A stretch of DNA of 64,000 bases from Enterobacter sp. R4-368. GTDB taxonomy: Bacteria; Pseudomonadota; Gammaproteobacteria; Enterobacterales; Enterobacteriaceae. The stretch lies in the NCBI RefSeq assembly GCF_000410515.1, contig NC_021500.1, forward strand, positions 1,302,001 to 1,366,000, read 5' to 3'. The position numbers and the translations under genes are program-made. This document shows positions 24,238 through 34,171 of this stretch, piece by piece. A model generated the notes under the pieces. The model ran no database searches and was not told the origin of the DNA. It saw nothing but the letters and a program-made list of their open reading frames with translations. Each line of letters opens with the position of its first letter. The stretch's first letter is position 1.

Positions 24238-24280
24238 AATTACAATATGGTGTGGTTCGTTTCAGACCATAGACCTCGAT

Positions 24281-24318
24281 AAAAACCGCATTCACACTGT
24301 GTTTGCGGTTTTTTTTCA
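24281..24318 (+). terminator. tRNA-Pro terminator
   Basis: AAACCGCA, a loop of about 13 bases, TGCGGTTT and a run of T residues. It would end transcription arriving through the proL fragment and shields the island from it. Confidence 0.75.
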
Positions 24319-24723
24319 TTCATAGCAGTTCAGTCTGATACATTTACAGCCATGTATTTTAGTTATCCGTTTTGTTATACATCTACGATATAGCAATGAG
24401 CTGTAGTGCGTCGTTTCAAAGAGACCGGCCTCACGGCAGACATCTTTCACTGTTCATCCGGCTTCAACCATCCTGGACACAGTGATGATCTAATGCTCAG
24501 TAAAACGGGCTTTACGCATGGCGAGCGCCTTCGTTGGCAGAATGAGTATGCAGGAAGCTTTCTGAAAATGAATGGGTCAATTATGCCGGGTACTCACACT
24601 AAGACCCTGTATAGCACAAACCCTGCGTTTTTGTAGGCCCGCAATTGACTCTGGTCTATGGTCTAATTCCTTGCCAATAATACATCTTGAAAAGTATTAC
24701 CGTTTTTATAATACCTAAAAGTT

Positions 24724-24756
24724 AAAAAGAAGCTGGCCATAAGCCAGCTTCTTTTC
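24724..24756 (-). terminator. Terminator of the island operon
   Basis: Minus-strand GAAGCTGGC, TTATG loop, GCCAGCTTC and TTTTTAAC, 25-55 bases past the stop of the C39 exporter. It marks the end of the long leftward operon. Confidence 0.85.
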
Positions 24757-24780
24757 AGATAGTTACCGCATGCATAACGG

Positions 24781-26826
24781 TCAATGCTTATCCAGGTTAA
24801 TAATATTATCAAACAGGGATAACGTTTTAACGTCATGGGTAGATAATACAATCGTTTTATCACTGGTCATTAAAGAGTCTAATGCCAGCATAGCACTTTT
24901 TTCATCGAGATTAGCGGTCGGCTCATCGAGCAAAATAATAGATTTAGATGAAAGTAATGCCCTGCAAAGCATCAATCGTTGTAATTGACCGGAAGAGAGA
25001 ACGGGATTACCTGGCGATATTTTAGTGTACAACCCTGCAGGCAAAGATGTAATCACCTCCAATAAACCAAATTTCCTCAACATTTCGCGGCAATCACGTT
25101 CATTAGCCTCTCCACCACTATACCAGACGATATTATCATAAATCGTGCCGTTAAAGACGATAGAGCCTTGTGGAAGATAATACACATTGGAATAAAACAG
25201 ATGCAGGTCATCTTTATTTATTTTTTGACCATCTATAATGAAATCACCGTTTCCTGGCTTATATAATCCAGCCAATAATTTCAATAAAGTGCTTTTCCCG
25301 GCACCGGAAGTTCCTATTACAGCGGTCCTGGAATGCAACGGTATTTCAATAGTTAAATTTTTAATAATTGCACTATCGGGTCCATAACCAAATTGTAGAT
25401 TCTGGACACAAACTGATTCTTTAATTGTATAATTCTGACGAGTAATGTCGATTTCTTTGTAAGATAACATATCTTTTAATCGCTCATCAGAGACCTTTTG
25501 CAGTTTCTGTGCAACGCAACATTGATAGAATTGATTGATGCTATCCATCGCAATCCGTCTGAAAAACCAAAAGGCAATCACATTTCCGTAAGATATATGT
25601 AATTCACTTATGCTATAGAATGAGATCCATAAAAACAACATTGAATCAATGTTACTCAGAAATGAAAATATTGCATTCTGTCTAATATCAGTTGAGCTAA
25701 CCTTTTTGTATCGATGAAACAACACTTCAAGTAAATGATTATACCTTCCAAGAATGCCAGTGCTTAGCTCACCAGACCTGATAGCCTGGATTCCATTTAT
25801 TGTTTCAAGATTAAATGTTTCAATATCCGAAACACTTTCCTCAAAGCTTTTTGCAAATGACTTTTTGATACCTGCAAAGTAATAACTAACGCAACCAAAA
25901 ATTGCCATAGTTCCGATTGAAAGGACCGACAAAACAACATTTAGCCATAACATTATACATAGAGTTATAATTGTTATAGTCAGTGCCTTATATTTATCAT
26001 TAAGTATTTTTTCCCTGTTCAGAATAGCCATTCCAATGGAATTAATCCGCTGATTAATATCAGCAGAAGATCGTCTTTCAAAGTAAGAAATATCTTTCTT
26101 CAATAACCGCTTAAACAATGAAGGCTTATATTTTGTTGCTGCATTTATCGCTGCGTTCAAACCATATTTGTTACTAATGTATTGCAGGAATGATATAAGA
26201 CAAAACAGCAGAATCATTCCCATAAACATAATATTGATCTGTTCATCTACAAAGAAATTTTGATCTTTCGATATAAATGAGAACAGCATCGGCATAATCA
26301 AAGAAAAGAGCGACAAAAATATTGCCAGTAGACATCTTTTCATGATCCCCGGGAAAGAGAGTTTTTCTAGCCACCCACTTTCACTTCTAATTTTACCCGA
26401 GCTTTTTTTATCCTTATATAATGATTCATCAAGGATCAAGCCAAACCCCGTTGCCGATAATTCAAGTTCTTCGGCCGAGATCATTAGCCTGCCAGTAGCA
26501 GGGTTTAAAACCTGAAAGAAGGCACCGTGATGACTATATACATAAACATAATGATTTCCGCCATAATGCAATATACATGGAACGGGTAAATATTGAATGC
26601 TACTAACATCAAATTTAACCGGTAAGGCCTCATACCCGTATGATTTAAGTATAGTAACTAATAAATCGAGGGACGTACCATCACCGCCACCCCATTTATC
26701 ACGTAAGTCAGTTAATGTAGTATTTTCACCTAAGGTATTGAGCATCATGCAAGCACATGCAAGCCCACACTCGGATATTTCTCCTTGATAAACCATTTCA
26801 GGAGAAGAATAATATTTCTCTTTCAT
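24781..26826 (-). CDS. C39-peptidase ABC exporter for double-glycine peptides
   Basis: 681-aa bacteriocin-type exporter. Residues 1-135 form a C39 peptidase that removes double-glycine leaders: Gln14 oxyanion, Cys20 nucleophile (SECGLACACMM), His92 (GGNHYVYV), and Asn108 where Asp is usual (VLNPATG). Residues about 150-440 hold six membrane helices. The nucleotide-binding domain has Walker A GTSGAGKST (505-513), signature LSSGQ (610-614), Walker B ILLDEP and H-loop STHD. Since Cys and His are kept, this is a processing exporter, not a degenerate HlyB-type domain. It is last in the operon and would export the 56-aa peptide encoded at its head. No strong ribosome-binding site is visible. Confidence 0.88.
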   Translation of the reverse strand: MKEKYYSSPEMVYQGEISECGLACACMMLNTLGENTTLTDLRDKWGGGDGTSLDLLVTILKSYGYEALPVKFDVSSIQYLPVPCILHYGGNHYVYVYSHHGAFFQVLNPATGRLMISAEELELSATGFGLILDESLYKDKKSSGKIRSESGWLEKLSFPGIMKRCLLAIFLSLFSLIMPMLFSFISKDQNFFVDEQINIMFMGMILLFCLISFLQYISNKYGLNAAINAATKYKPSLFKRLLKKDISYFERRSSADINQRINSIGMAILNREKILNDKYKALTITIITLCIMLWLNVVLSVLSIGTMAIFGCVSYYFAGIKKSFAKSFEESVSDIETFNLETINGIQAIRSGELSTGILGRYNHLLEVLFHRYKKVSSTDIRQNAIFSFLSNIDSMLFLWISFYSISELHISYGNVIAFWFFRRIAMDSINQFYQCCVAQKLQKVSDERLKDMLSYKEIDITRQNYTIKESVCVQNLQFGYGPDSAIIKNLTIEIPLHSRTAVIGTSGAGKSTLLKLLAGLYKPGNGDFIIDGQKINKDDLHLFYSNVYYLPQGSIVFNGTIYDNIVWYSGGEANERDCREMLRKFGLLEVITSLPAGLYTKISPGNPVLSSGQLQRLMLCRALLSSKSIILLDEPTANLDEKSAMLALDSLMTSDKTIVLSTHDVKTLSLFDNIINLDKH

Positions 26827-26841
26827 AATATTAAATAAAAC

Positions 26842-27783
26842 CTAAAAATTATAACTATAGAAGGATGTGTAGTGCCACAAAGTCCATTCATTGTTATATC
26901 TGCAGATACCCTGCTCAACTAACTCAGGCATTTTCTTTTCGATCTTGCGATGGTCAACGCAATCTAAAATATCTATATTTAAATTATTTTTATCATCCAG
27001 CTTGATACAGTAAAATAACGTCGACTGTTTTAGCAGGCGGCTAAAAACAGGAAGACCAGAGTGCAACTCACAGCTTCGCTCCAGCAATCTAACTGGAAAC
27101 GTTTTCATTTTTTTCTTTGTAAGCCTGGTTGTACATTCCGGAAGTGCATCAGGAAAGATAACAAGTTTTTTTTGATTCTCTACCAGAGAAAAAATAATAT
27201 CCTGCAAACTATTGCCTTCATTACCCTCCATTGCTTCAGGGTTGAATTGTTCAATAGAGATACCCTGCGAGTTATTATTTTGCTTTTCATGGAGACTTTG
27301 CATTGAATTGTGCACAGAGACAACGACCACCGGCTTTCCCGTAACCCGCGCGGCAATCACCGTCTGTAAAATATCCGAGACGGTGTGCAATGGCGCAAAT
27401 ATCAGATGAGAAGATATATTATTTTCATCAATATAGCTCCTTATTTTTCCTGCACAGGCTTCCAACTGCTCCAGCAGTTGTTTATTCTCATTAACCAGCG
27501 CATTCTTTAATATTTTTTGTCGCATCACACAAAAAAAATGGGTTGTGGTGCTTTGCAAACCAAGAACGTTGTAATGCGTTTGCCTGAAACTATTATTCAG
27601 GCCATGACTCTTACCAAATAGAAAACAATATTTCTCCGAAATATAGAGTAAAAATCGGTAATCTATATATTTAAAAAATAAAGCTATCAGCTTACTTTTT
27701 ATTGTTCTAAAAATGGTTATTTTCTTGTAATAAACACGAACATAACCTGACAATAACAAACTAAGAAATTCAAAGCCTGGCAT
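26842..27783 (-). CDS. LpxL/HtrB-like acyltransferase
   Basis: 313 aa. Features of the lysophospholipid/lipid A acyltransferase fold: an N-terminal hydrophobic/basic segment likely to hold it at the inner membrane, a catalytic-type APLHTVSD (His with an acid four residues later), VIFPDALPE in the place of the family's PD motif, and a C-terminal NNEWTLWHYTSF resembling the final P-E-Q-W-x-W region of LpxL. Similarity is distant. With ACP, ketosynthase, reductase and hydratase in the same operon, it most likely transfers the acyl product from ACP to an acceptor, possibly the peptide or a lipid. Start ATG 27783; a GTG lies one codon earlier. Confidence 0.65.
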   Translation of the reverse strand: MPGFEFLSLLLSGYVRVYYKKITIFRTIKSKLIALFFKYIDYRFLLYISEKYCFLFGKSHGLNNSFRQTHYNVLGLQSTTTHFFCVMRQKILKNALVNENKQLLEQLEACAGKIRSYIDENNISSHLIFAPLHTVSDILQTVIAARVTGKPVVVVSVHNSMQSLHEKQNNNSQGISIEQFNPEAMEGNEGNSLQDIIFSLVENQKKLVIFPDALPECTTRLTKKKMKTFPVRLLERSCELHSGLPVFSRLLKQSTLFYCIKLDDKNNLNIDILDCVDHRKIEKKMPELVEQGICRYNNEWTLWHYTSFYSYNF

Positions 27784-27825
27784 CACGCTCTCAACTGGTC
27801 TGTATTTGTGAATTATACCTGAATG

Positions 27826-28551
27826 TTAAGCGGTCATTCCGCCATCAAGCACAATTGTTTGGCCTGTCATATATTGACAAGGTTCACTAATCATAAATCG
27901 TGCAACCTTTGCCACCTCTTCCACAGAGCCAAACCGGCGCAGCGGGATTTGCGAACGTAATTTTTTCAAGGCATCTGGCGATAAGTTGTGCGTCATATCA
28001 CTGTCTATGACCCCCGGAGCCAGGCAGTTAACGCGAATACCAAATCGAGCAACTTCAAGTGCCAGTGACCGGGCCAGCCCAAAATGAGCCGCTTTGCTTG
28101 CACCATAAGCCGTTTGACCAATATTGCCTTTTATTCCCGTTACCGAACTCACAAGCAAAATGACACCATCGCCATTCGCCATCATTTCAGGCAGGAGATA
28201 CTGATTCCAATAAAAAATGGCATTGAGATTTGTATCAATCACATTCCGCCATTGTTCAATCGATTGACGAATATGCAGTTCATCCTGAGTGACCCCGGCA
28301 TTATGTATGACGGCTTTAGGCGGCCCATATCGATTTAACAAATCCTTCGCGACCGTTTCCACCTGCACAACATCACAGTTATCGCAAACCACATGCTCAA
28401 TGAAGGTCTTACTGGACTGATTATTTTCATCCGGGCTGGATTTTGTCGACCGAGAAGTGAATACAATATTATTGTCACTCCGTAATTCATTGACAATGGC
28501 TGAACCAATCCCGCGATTTCCACCTGTAACAAGGATCCATGAGTCACTCAT
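27826..28551 (-). CDS. FabG-like 3-oxoacyl-ACP reductase (SDR)
   Basis: 241-aa NADPH-dependent short-chain reductase. Cofactor motif TGGNRGIG (9-16), NAG (84-86), catalytic Ser136, Tyr149 and Lys153 (YGASK), and a C-terminal MTGQTIVLDGGMT as in FabG. It would reduce beta-ketoacyl groups on the operon's own ACP, encoded 18 bases upstream. It is a cluster-specific paralogue; the housekeeping fabG lies elsewhere in enterobacteria. Ribosome-binding site AGGTGA. Confidence 0.88.
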   Translation of the reverse strand: MSDSWILVTGGNRGIGSAIVNELRSDNNIVFTSRSTKSSPDENNQSSKTFIEHVVCDNCDVVQVETVAKDLLNRYGPPKAVIHNAGVTQDELHIRQSIEQWRNVIDTNLNAIFYWNQYLLPEMMANGDGVILLVSSVTGIKGNIGQTAYGASKAAHFGLARSLALEVARFGIRVNCLAPGVIDSDMTHNLSPDALKKLRSQIPLRRFGSVEEVAKVARFMISEPCQYMTGQTIVLDGGMTA

Positions 28552-28569
28552 TATTAATCACCTGAAATG

Positions 28570-28812
28570 CTAAGCTGATAAAACGGATGTACAAAACTCT
28601 TTAAGAGTAATGTCATTTGATTTCATTGCTGCTTCGAAATTTATAGTTATATTAAATTGCTTTTTAACCATTACCATCAGTTCTACATAGTCCAGGCTAT
28701 CTAAACCTAATTCTGAAATAGTCGTTTGCTCGTTTATCTCTTCTAAAGGAAGATCTTTTGCATCGGCAATAGTGCTTGCAATAGCGTTATAAAGTTCTGT
28801 GTACATATTCAT
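28570..28812 (-). CDS. Acyl carrier protein
   Basis: 80-aa carrier with the phosphopantetheine-attachment motif ELGLDSLDYVEL; Ser39 is the modified residue. Acidic and helical, typical ACP length. It overlaps the hydratase stop as ATGA. It differs clearly from housekeeping AcpP (for example the helix II tail VMVKKQF), so it is a dedicated carrier for the island's acyl chain. Activation requires a phosphopantetheinyl transferase, which is not in the island, so a host enzyme must supply it. Confidence 0.9.
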   Translation of the reverse strand: MNMYTELYNAIASTIADAKDLPLEEINEQTTISELGLDSLDYVELMVMVKKQFNITINFEAAMKSNDITLKEFCTSVLSA

Positions 28813-29606
28813 TTCCCCTGTGAGTTAATGGCAACTTTCAGTGTCACCGACATTTGCATGAGTGTATTTTCTTTTTCTTTTGCCGCCACCTGAACTTGAA
28901 TTAACCAGCCGTAATCTGCATCACCGGTTATCAATGGCCTTGCAATAGAGAGACACAAACCTTCAATTTTTTGTCCCTCTCTGTAAAACAAGGAAGAATG
29001 GCAATAGAAATCATAATGCGTTTGTAATACGTGTTCCTGCGACAACAGCGCTGATAGCGAATGCACGGGAGTACATTTATTTAAAAAATCGGCAGGAAAT
29101 AAATCCTTAGCCCTGAATAGTTCTCTGAACATTACTGAGGACAAAAAAACAGCATAATTTTTTTCTATGTCAGCAGGCCACAGTGCAACAACCTCATCCT
29201 GATATTCCTTCGACAAAACCCTTTCAGCAATAACATCGTTGATGGTTGGATAATTTGCCTGAGAAATAGTGCCGCGAATATGTGTGATACCGGTTGAGGA
29301 ATCAATCAATTTGAAGGTTGTCTTTGTTTCTCCATCATTGTGGCGTAAAGAGTACGTCGTGCCACACGATACCGGTTTTTCAAATTTGGCTGAGAACTTT
29401 ACCGGAGCAGAATGTGTTGCGCTAAAAATACCGGAATGATTAATCAGCTCATTTTGTACATCTGCCAGTACACGCATGCCATGCGCAACCAATGCTGTTT
29501 GATTCAGTTTAGCGACAGCAAGTAGATCAAAGTGTATCGGGTTGTAATCACCAGAAAAATTGGCCCAATGCTTTGCGTGAAAGCCATCATATGTCATGTC
29601 TGTCAT
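28809..29606 (-). CDS. MaoC-like (R)-hydratase/dehydratase, two hot-dog domains
   Basis: 265-aa protein. The N-terminal hot-dog domain carries the hydratase signature FSGDYNPIHFD (17-27) with catalytic Asp20 and His25, then the VAHGM motif. The C-terminal half looks like a second, non-catalytic hot-dog repeat. In the operon it supplies the dehydration step between the FabG-like reductase and further elongation. There is no enoyl reductase gene, so the chain could keep a double bond or use the host FabI. Stop and start codons overlap with both neighbours (ATGA). Confidence 0.8.
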   Translation of the reverse strand: MTDMTYDGFHAKHWANFSGDYNPIHFDLLAVAKLNQTALVAHGMRVLADVQNELINHSGIFSATHSAPVKFSAKFEKPVSCGTTYSLRHNDGETKTTFKLIDSSTGITHIRGTISQANYPTINDVIAERVLSKEYQDEVVALWPADIEKNYAVFLSSVMFRELFRAKDLFPADFLNKCTPVHSLSALLSQEHVLQTHYDFYCHSSLFYREGQKIEGLCLSIARPLITGDADYGWLIQVQVAAKEKENTLMQMSVTLKVAINSQGK

Positions 29607-30844
29607 AACGAGCGACCTATGACCAGAGCAGCATTTGTCCCCCCGAACCCAAAACTGAGATTCAGTACATTATCTACAACAGTCTGACGATGCTGGTTTG
29701 GAATGAAATCAAGATCACATTCTGGATCGGGGCGGTTCAGATTACGTGTTGCCGGCAGGATATTGTTTTCCAGCACCTTCAGACAGACAATGCTTTCGAA
29801 GCTACCTGCTGCAGCAATCAGATGCCCGCTGTATGATTTTGTACTCGAAACGGGGATCTCATATGCATACCGCCCGAAGACATCTTTAATAGACTGTGTT
29901 TCATTGAGATCGTTGAGCATGGTTGATGTTCCATGCGCATTTATATAACCAATTTCATTAGCGCTTAGCCCCGAATCAGCTAACGCTTTCTTGATAGTAG
30001 AAACGCGTGAAAGCTTATCCTGTGCAGGAGCGGTAAAATCAACTCCATCGGAAAAATTCCCGTATCCTTTAATTTCACCGAGTATGGTCGCCCCTCTTGC
30101 CAGCGCTGATTCGCGCTCCTCCAGACACAGGATAGCCGCGCCTTCAGATAAAACGAACCCCGAGCGGTCAAGACTGAATGGGCAAGAGGCTTTTTGGATA
30201 TCATGTTGTTCATGCGTTAACGCCTGAAGCACATCAATCATCCACACCGATGCATTTGATGTCAGTGATTCACTTCCACCGGCAAGCATCATGGTCATGT
30301 GCCCATTTTTAATTAATTCATAAGCCTCGCCAATAGCCATGCTCCCCGTGGCACATGCTGCTATCGGGGTATTTTGATACCCCCTCAATCCCCACATGAT
30401 GCTGCAGGCGGCCGTTGCGACGCTTGGCATTGCATGAAAGCAGCTAAACGGCGAGCCAACACCAACAAGTTTATAATCATCATAATTATGGTAGGCGTCA
30501 TCAATTCCCCCCCAGCCGGTGCCGACAATCGTGCCGCATTTCAGAGGGTCGTAGATATCGGCAGGTAGAGACTGGTTAAATGCCATTGCAACAGCTTCCT
30601 GCGCAGCCGCAAGACCAAGCCGTGCAAAACGAGGTAATTTCCGTCGAATAGAAGCAGGAACCCCCGTTAACTTAGGTTCATGCGCAATCAAGCCATAAAA
30701 TTTCGAGTTAATACTCGCATCCGTTTTATCAACGTACTGATAGCCTGTTTGGTAATCCACAATAGATTTCCAGCTTTCTTCCGCTGAGCTTCCCAACGGC
30801 GTAATCGCACCGTAGCCGGTGATAACAACGCGTCTATGTTCCAT
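29603..30844 (-). CDS. FabF-like beta-ketoacyl-ACP synthase
   Basis: 413-aa condensing enzyme with a Cys-His-His catalytic triad: Cys164 (ACATGSMA), His304 (NAHGTSTMLND) and His341 (YSGHLIAAAG), plus the C-terminal SFGFGGTNAAL. It elongates acyl-ACP by two carbons per cycle using malonyl-ACP. Full length for KAS II. The start lies two bases after the stop of the outer-membrane gene. As the only ketosynthase in the cluster it must work iteratively or perform one added condensation on a host acyl-ACP; no chain-length factor is present. Confidence 0.92.
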   Translation of the reverse strand: MEHRRVVITGYGAITPLGSSAEESWKSIVDYQTGYQYVDKTDASINSKFYGLIAHEPKLTGVPASIRRKLPRFARLGLAAAQEAVAMAFNQSLPADIYDPLKCGTIVGTGWGGIDDAYHNYDDYKLVGVGSPFSCFHAMPSVATAACSIMWGLRGYQNTPIAACATGSMAIGEAYELIKNGHMTMMLAGGSESLTSNASVWMIDVLQALTHEQHDIQKASCPFSLDRSGFVLSEGAAILCLEERESALARGATILGEIKGYGNFSDGVDFTAPAQDKLSRVSTIKKALADSGLSANEIGYINAHGTSTMLNDLNETQSIKDVFGRYAYEIPVSSTKSYSGHLIAAAGSFESIVCLKVLENNILPATRNLNRPDPECDLDFIPNQHRQTVVDNVLNLSFGFGGTNAALVIGRSL

Positions 30845-30845
30845 T

Positions 30846-32234
30846 TTAACTTTTTACCTTGCTGTTAAATTCACCACCACCGATTGATAATAAAAACTTC
30901 ATCGTAGAAGTTAGATAATCGTACTGACAATCGGCGTATGAAATTTTCTGGTTAAGAACATTGTCCTGAGAGTCCAGTAAGGTCTGAAGCGATATATAAC
31001 CAGACCTGTACTTGACTGTATTTATTCGCATCAGATTCTGAGAAATTGAGAGTGTCTTTTTTTGCATCTCAAGACCATATTCGGCTTTTTTTCTGGCATC
31101 TAAAGCGTTCTCTACTTCAGATAATGCATTGAGCACGACTTTTCTGAAGTCATTAACTGATAACGCGACAGCAATCTTTTCTTTTTCTAATTCAAAACTC
31201 AACTTTCTCCACTGAAGCGGTGGGAAAGCGGCCGAGATAGATTGTAATAAGGTTTGCTCGCTAAACCATTGTGTGAAAATAGTGCTCCCCGCCCCGATCG
31301 TCGCGCCCAGTGAGATAGAGGGAAAGAAGTTAATCTTAGCCAGATCATAACCGGTAATTGCTATTTTTATTCTGGATTCCGCGGCGCGTATATCCGGGCG
31401 CAGCGATATTATGTCCACCGATTTAAACAACGGCAGTTTGATATCCTGGTATTCACCAAGTCCTTTTTTTTCTTTCGGACGATCAATACTGTTTTTGTTA
31501 TAGACAATGGCCATGGCGTTACGCTCATTTTCCCTTTGGCTAATAACATTCCGCAGTTGTAACTCGCTTGAATAAATAGCTTGCTTTGCTAATAAGACAT
31601 CAGATCTCGCGCCTGCTCCGCTTTTATATTTAGCATTAACGACCAGATATGTAGACCTGGCGATCTCAAGCCGTTGTTTGTAAAACTCAATTTGTTCATT
31701 GAATTTAGCAATATTCCAGTAACTTTTGGCAATTGAATCAATGATAACCAACACAGTGTTTTGCAAATCTTCTTCACTGGCATCAATGTTCCATTTACCC
31801 TGCTCTCTCGTCCTCGCTAACTTGCCCCATAAATCAAGCTCATAGCTCATTGACAAAGAAGAGCTGTAACTCTCTGTTGAAGGAGTACCTTGCAATAAAG
31901 TGCGGTTATTACTTGCACTCGCTGACATATTAAAATCAGGAAAAAGATTCGTATTTATTTCGCCTGAATCCAGCTTGCTTTTTAACAGATTCAACGCGGC
32001 CGCATGCAAATCGTTGTTATTCCTCAGCGTATCATTAATGATCGATGATAACAGGGGGTCATTGAATACACTCCACCATGCTTCATTGGTGACAGCATTT
32101 TTATAACCTGTTTTCTCGCTTTGCCCCGCCGTTGGAAATTTTATCTCTGGCGTATGATATTCAGTTTTCAACATACTGCCGCAACCTGTGCATAATAAGC
32201 AAAGCAAAAATAATGATGTTTGTCTGAACTTCAT
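30846..32234 (-). CDS. NodT/TolC-family outer-membrane efflux lipoprotein
   Basis: 462 aa. Signal peptide SLFLLCLLCTGC with lipobox CTGC, so the N-terminus is lipidated, then two homologous outer-membrane efflux repeats: beta strands (FNMSASASNNRT, SLGATIGAGS) separated by long coiled helices of the periplasmic tunnel. It would form the outer-membrane channel for the MacAB-like pump and/or the C39 exporter, in place of host TolC. Translationally coupled to the macB-like gene (ATGA). Confidence 0.85.
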   Translation of the reverse strand: MKFRQTSLFLLCLLCTGCGSMLKTEYHTPEIKFPTAGQSEKTGYKNAVTNEAWWSVFNDPLLSSIINDTLRNNNDLHAAALNLLKSKLDSGEINTNLFPDFNMSASASNNRTLLQGTPSTESYSSSLSMSYELDLWGKLARTREQGKWNIDASEEDLQNTVLVIIDSIAKSYWNIAKFNEQIEFYKQRLEIARSTYLVVNAKYKSGAGARSDVLLAKQAIYSSELQLRNVISQRENERNAMAIVYNKNSIDRPKEKKGLGEYQDIKLPLFKSVDIISLRPDIRAAESRIKIAITGYDLAKINFFPSISLGATIGAGSTIFTQWFSEQTLLQSISAAFPPLQWRKLSFELEKEKIAVALSVNDFRKVVLNALSEVENALDARKKAEYGLEMQKKTLSISQNLMRINTVKYRSGYISLQTLLDSQDNVLNQKISYADCQYDYLTSTMKFLLSIGGGEFNSKVKS

Positions 32235-34171
32235 TTGTAACCTAATGCTTTAGCAGGCGTATAAGATGATGCTTTCTTCGCCGGAACGTAACCGAATACG
32301 ATGCCGATGAAACATGAAAACGCACAGGCAATAACAATCGGTGTTATTGTCAAAACCATGTCAAATTGGTTCGTCACTAGAGGGAATATAATTCTGGCTA
32401 AACTCGTTAAAGCCACGCCGACGGCTCCCCCTAAAAAACAGATAAATACAGACTCGATTAAAAATTGCCTTTTAATATCAGCAGGACTCGCGCCGACAGA
32501 AAGACGAATGCCAATTTCATGAATGCGCTCGGTCACTGAAACAAACATAATGTTCATAACGCCCACTCCACCAACCAACAGCGAGATGGTTGAAATAGCT
32601 ACCGTGAGCAGTTTCATTGAGGTAGAAACATTCTCGATCATTTCTGCCACGGACTCATTCGTGACGGTAAAGAAGTCCTTTTTACCGTGTGAAAACGTGA
32701 GCGCTTGCTCTATTTTCTCTCTTATAAGCTCAACCTGAGCCGGATCTTTGGCCCGAACCTGGATGGCTTCAAAAGGTATCAGACCCGTAATCCGGTTTAT
32801 GTACGAGGTCCAGGGTATCCAGGCTTTTAATGTCGTCTTTTCCGATGCCGTCGAGATATCTTTGATCACCCCGACCACCTCAAATGGGTAGCCGGAAATC
32901 TGCAAATATTTTCCTACCGCTTCATTCGAGGAACCGAATGCGGTTTCTGCAAGCCTTGAGTCAATAACGGCAACAGCATCACTGGCGGTTATATTGTCAG
33001 TTTCAAACAAATGGCCAGCTAACACTTTATCGGCATCGAAGTATTCCTTACTGATACCGGTAAGCGCAGCGTCAATATCACTATCACCACTATTTATCGT
33101 CGCTGTTGATGTTATCACCGGTGAAATTTTACTTTCCGGTAATAGCTCGGTAAGCATATCAACATCATCTTTTTCAAGAAGCTTATTGCCGGGATCTGGC
33201 ATTGACTTCCAGCTGGTGCCTGGCCTGATTTCAATGGTGTTGGTGGCTAATAAATTCATTTCTTTCATAACACGATGGTGTGCGCCTTCGCTTATGGCAA
33301 TAGACATAAGCACTGCAAAAACCCCAATAATGACACCCAGCATTGACAGAAACGCTCGTATCCGGTGGCCGTTCAGTGCTCTAAACGCAGTTCTGAATGC
33401 TTCGACTATCCCAAACATCATGCCAAGCGGATCCTTTTCAAGTACCCTGGTGCATGCTGCCTGGAGGTCACTGGTTGATACGCTGCTTTCGTCTTTCACG
33501 ATCCGGCCATCATTCATGTGTATGATTCGGTCGGCCTGTGACGCAATATTGCTATCATGCGTAACAAGGATAATCGTTTTGCCCTTTCGGTTAAGCGTCT
33601 TGAATATGTCCATAACCTGGCACCCCGTCACACTATCCAGAGCACCCGTCGGTTCATCTGCCAGAATAATGTCGGCATCATTCATTAGCGCTCTGGCAAT
33701 GCTGACGCGCTGCTGCTGTCCACCAGAAAGTTGGTTTGGGTTAAAATCAACGCGATCGCTTAAGCCGACCGACTCAAGTATTTTTTCCGCACGTTCATTT
33801 CTATTTTTATAGTTTTTTGAGGTGTATTGTGCGGGTAAAGCGACATTCTCTTTCGCGGTTAAGTAAGGCAAAAGATTGTATTTCTGGAATACAAAACCAA
33901 TATATTTATTTCGTAACTCAGCAACTGAGTCTGCTGTTAACACCGATACGTCAATGCCGTAGAATGACATCTGCCCAGCGCTAATATCATCTAAGCAGCC
34001 AATGGTATTCATCAGCGTGGTTTTACCCGAGCCTGATGGCCCGACGATAGCGATAAACTCGCCTTTTATAATGGTTAGCGATACGCCTTTCAGTGCAGAA
34101 ACGATTTCTCCACCACTCTCATATCGTTTATAAACGTCTGATAAAATAATATATTCATCGGTGCGGCTCAT
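32231..34171 (-). CDS. MacB-like ABC transporter (fused ATPase and permease)
   Basis: 646-aa transporter, about the length of E. coli MacB. N-terminal ATPase: Walker [10 protein letters not shown] (near 42-50), signature LSGGQQQR, Walker B IILADEP, H-loop VTHDS. Then four membrane helices (one near 270, three near 525-640) around a large periplasmic domain. MacB-type mechanotransmission pumps move substrates from the periplasm out through an OM channel, so its substrate would be periplasmic: the processed peptide, or a lipid product. It lies one base after the adaptor stop. It could also serve as self-protection. Confidence 0.88.
   Translation of the reverse strand: MSRTDEYIILSDVYKRYESGGEIVSALKGVSLTIIKGEFIAIVGPSGSGKTTLMNTIGCLDDISAGQMSFYGIDVSVLTADSVAELRNKYIGFVFQKYNLLPYLTAKENVALPAQYTSKNYKNRNERAEKILESVGLSDRVDFNPNQLSGGQQQRVSIARALMNDADIILADEPTGALDSVTGCQVMDIFKTLNRKGKTIILVTHDSNIASQADRIIHMNDGRIVKDESSVSTSDLQAACTRVLEKDPLGMMFGIVEAFRTAFRALNGHRIRAFLSMLGVIIGVFAVLMSIAISEGAHHRVMKEMNLLATNTIEIRPGTSWKSMPDPGNKLLEKDDVDMLTELLPESKISPVITSTATINSGDSDIDAALTGISKEYFDADKVLAGHLFETDNITASDAVAVIDSRLAETAFGSSNEAVGKYLQISGYPFEVVGVIKDISTASEKTTLKAWIPWTSYINRITGLIPFEAIQVRAKDPAQVELIREKIEQALTFSHGKKDFFTVTNESVAEMIENVSTSMKLLTVAISTISLLVGGVGVMNIMFVSVTERIHEIGIRLSVGASPADIKRQFLIESVFICFLGGAVGVALTSLARIIFPLVTNQFDMVLTITPIVIACAFSCFIGIVFGYVPAKKASSYTPAKALGYK

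Larger units (their letters stand above)
24238..24780. other. Island left flank, no confident gene
   Basis: After the proL terminator there is a 76-codon rightward frame (24406-24636) without a ribosome-binding site or recognisable family; it may be the remnant of an older insertion. I see no complete insertion sequence or intact mobility gene. The last 50 bases carry the terminator of the leftward island operon. Confidence 0.4.

Noticed and set aside
24190..24240. A functional tRNA-Pro gene
   Set aside because: Only the 3' half is present; the bases upstream do not form an acceptor or D arm, so it is an attachment-site duplicate.
24406..24636. Small gene or insertion-sequence relic after proL
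   Set aside because: No ribosome-binding site, no terminal inverted repeats and no transposase motif that I can recognise.
24781..26826. Degenerate C39-like domain as in HlyB
   Set aside because: HlyB-type domains lack the catalytic Cys; here Cys20 and His92 and the Gln oxyanion residue are all kept.
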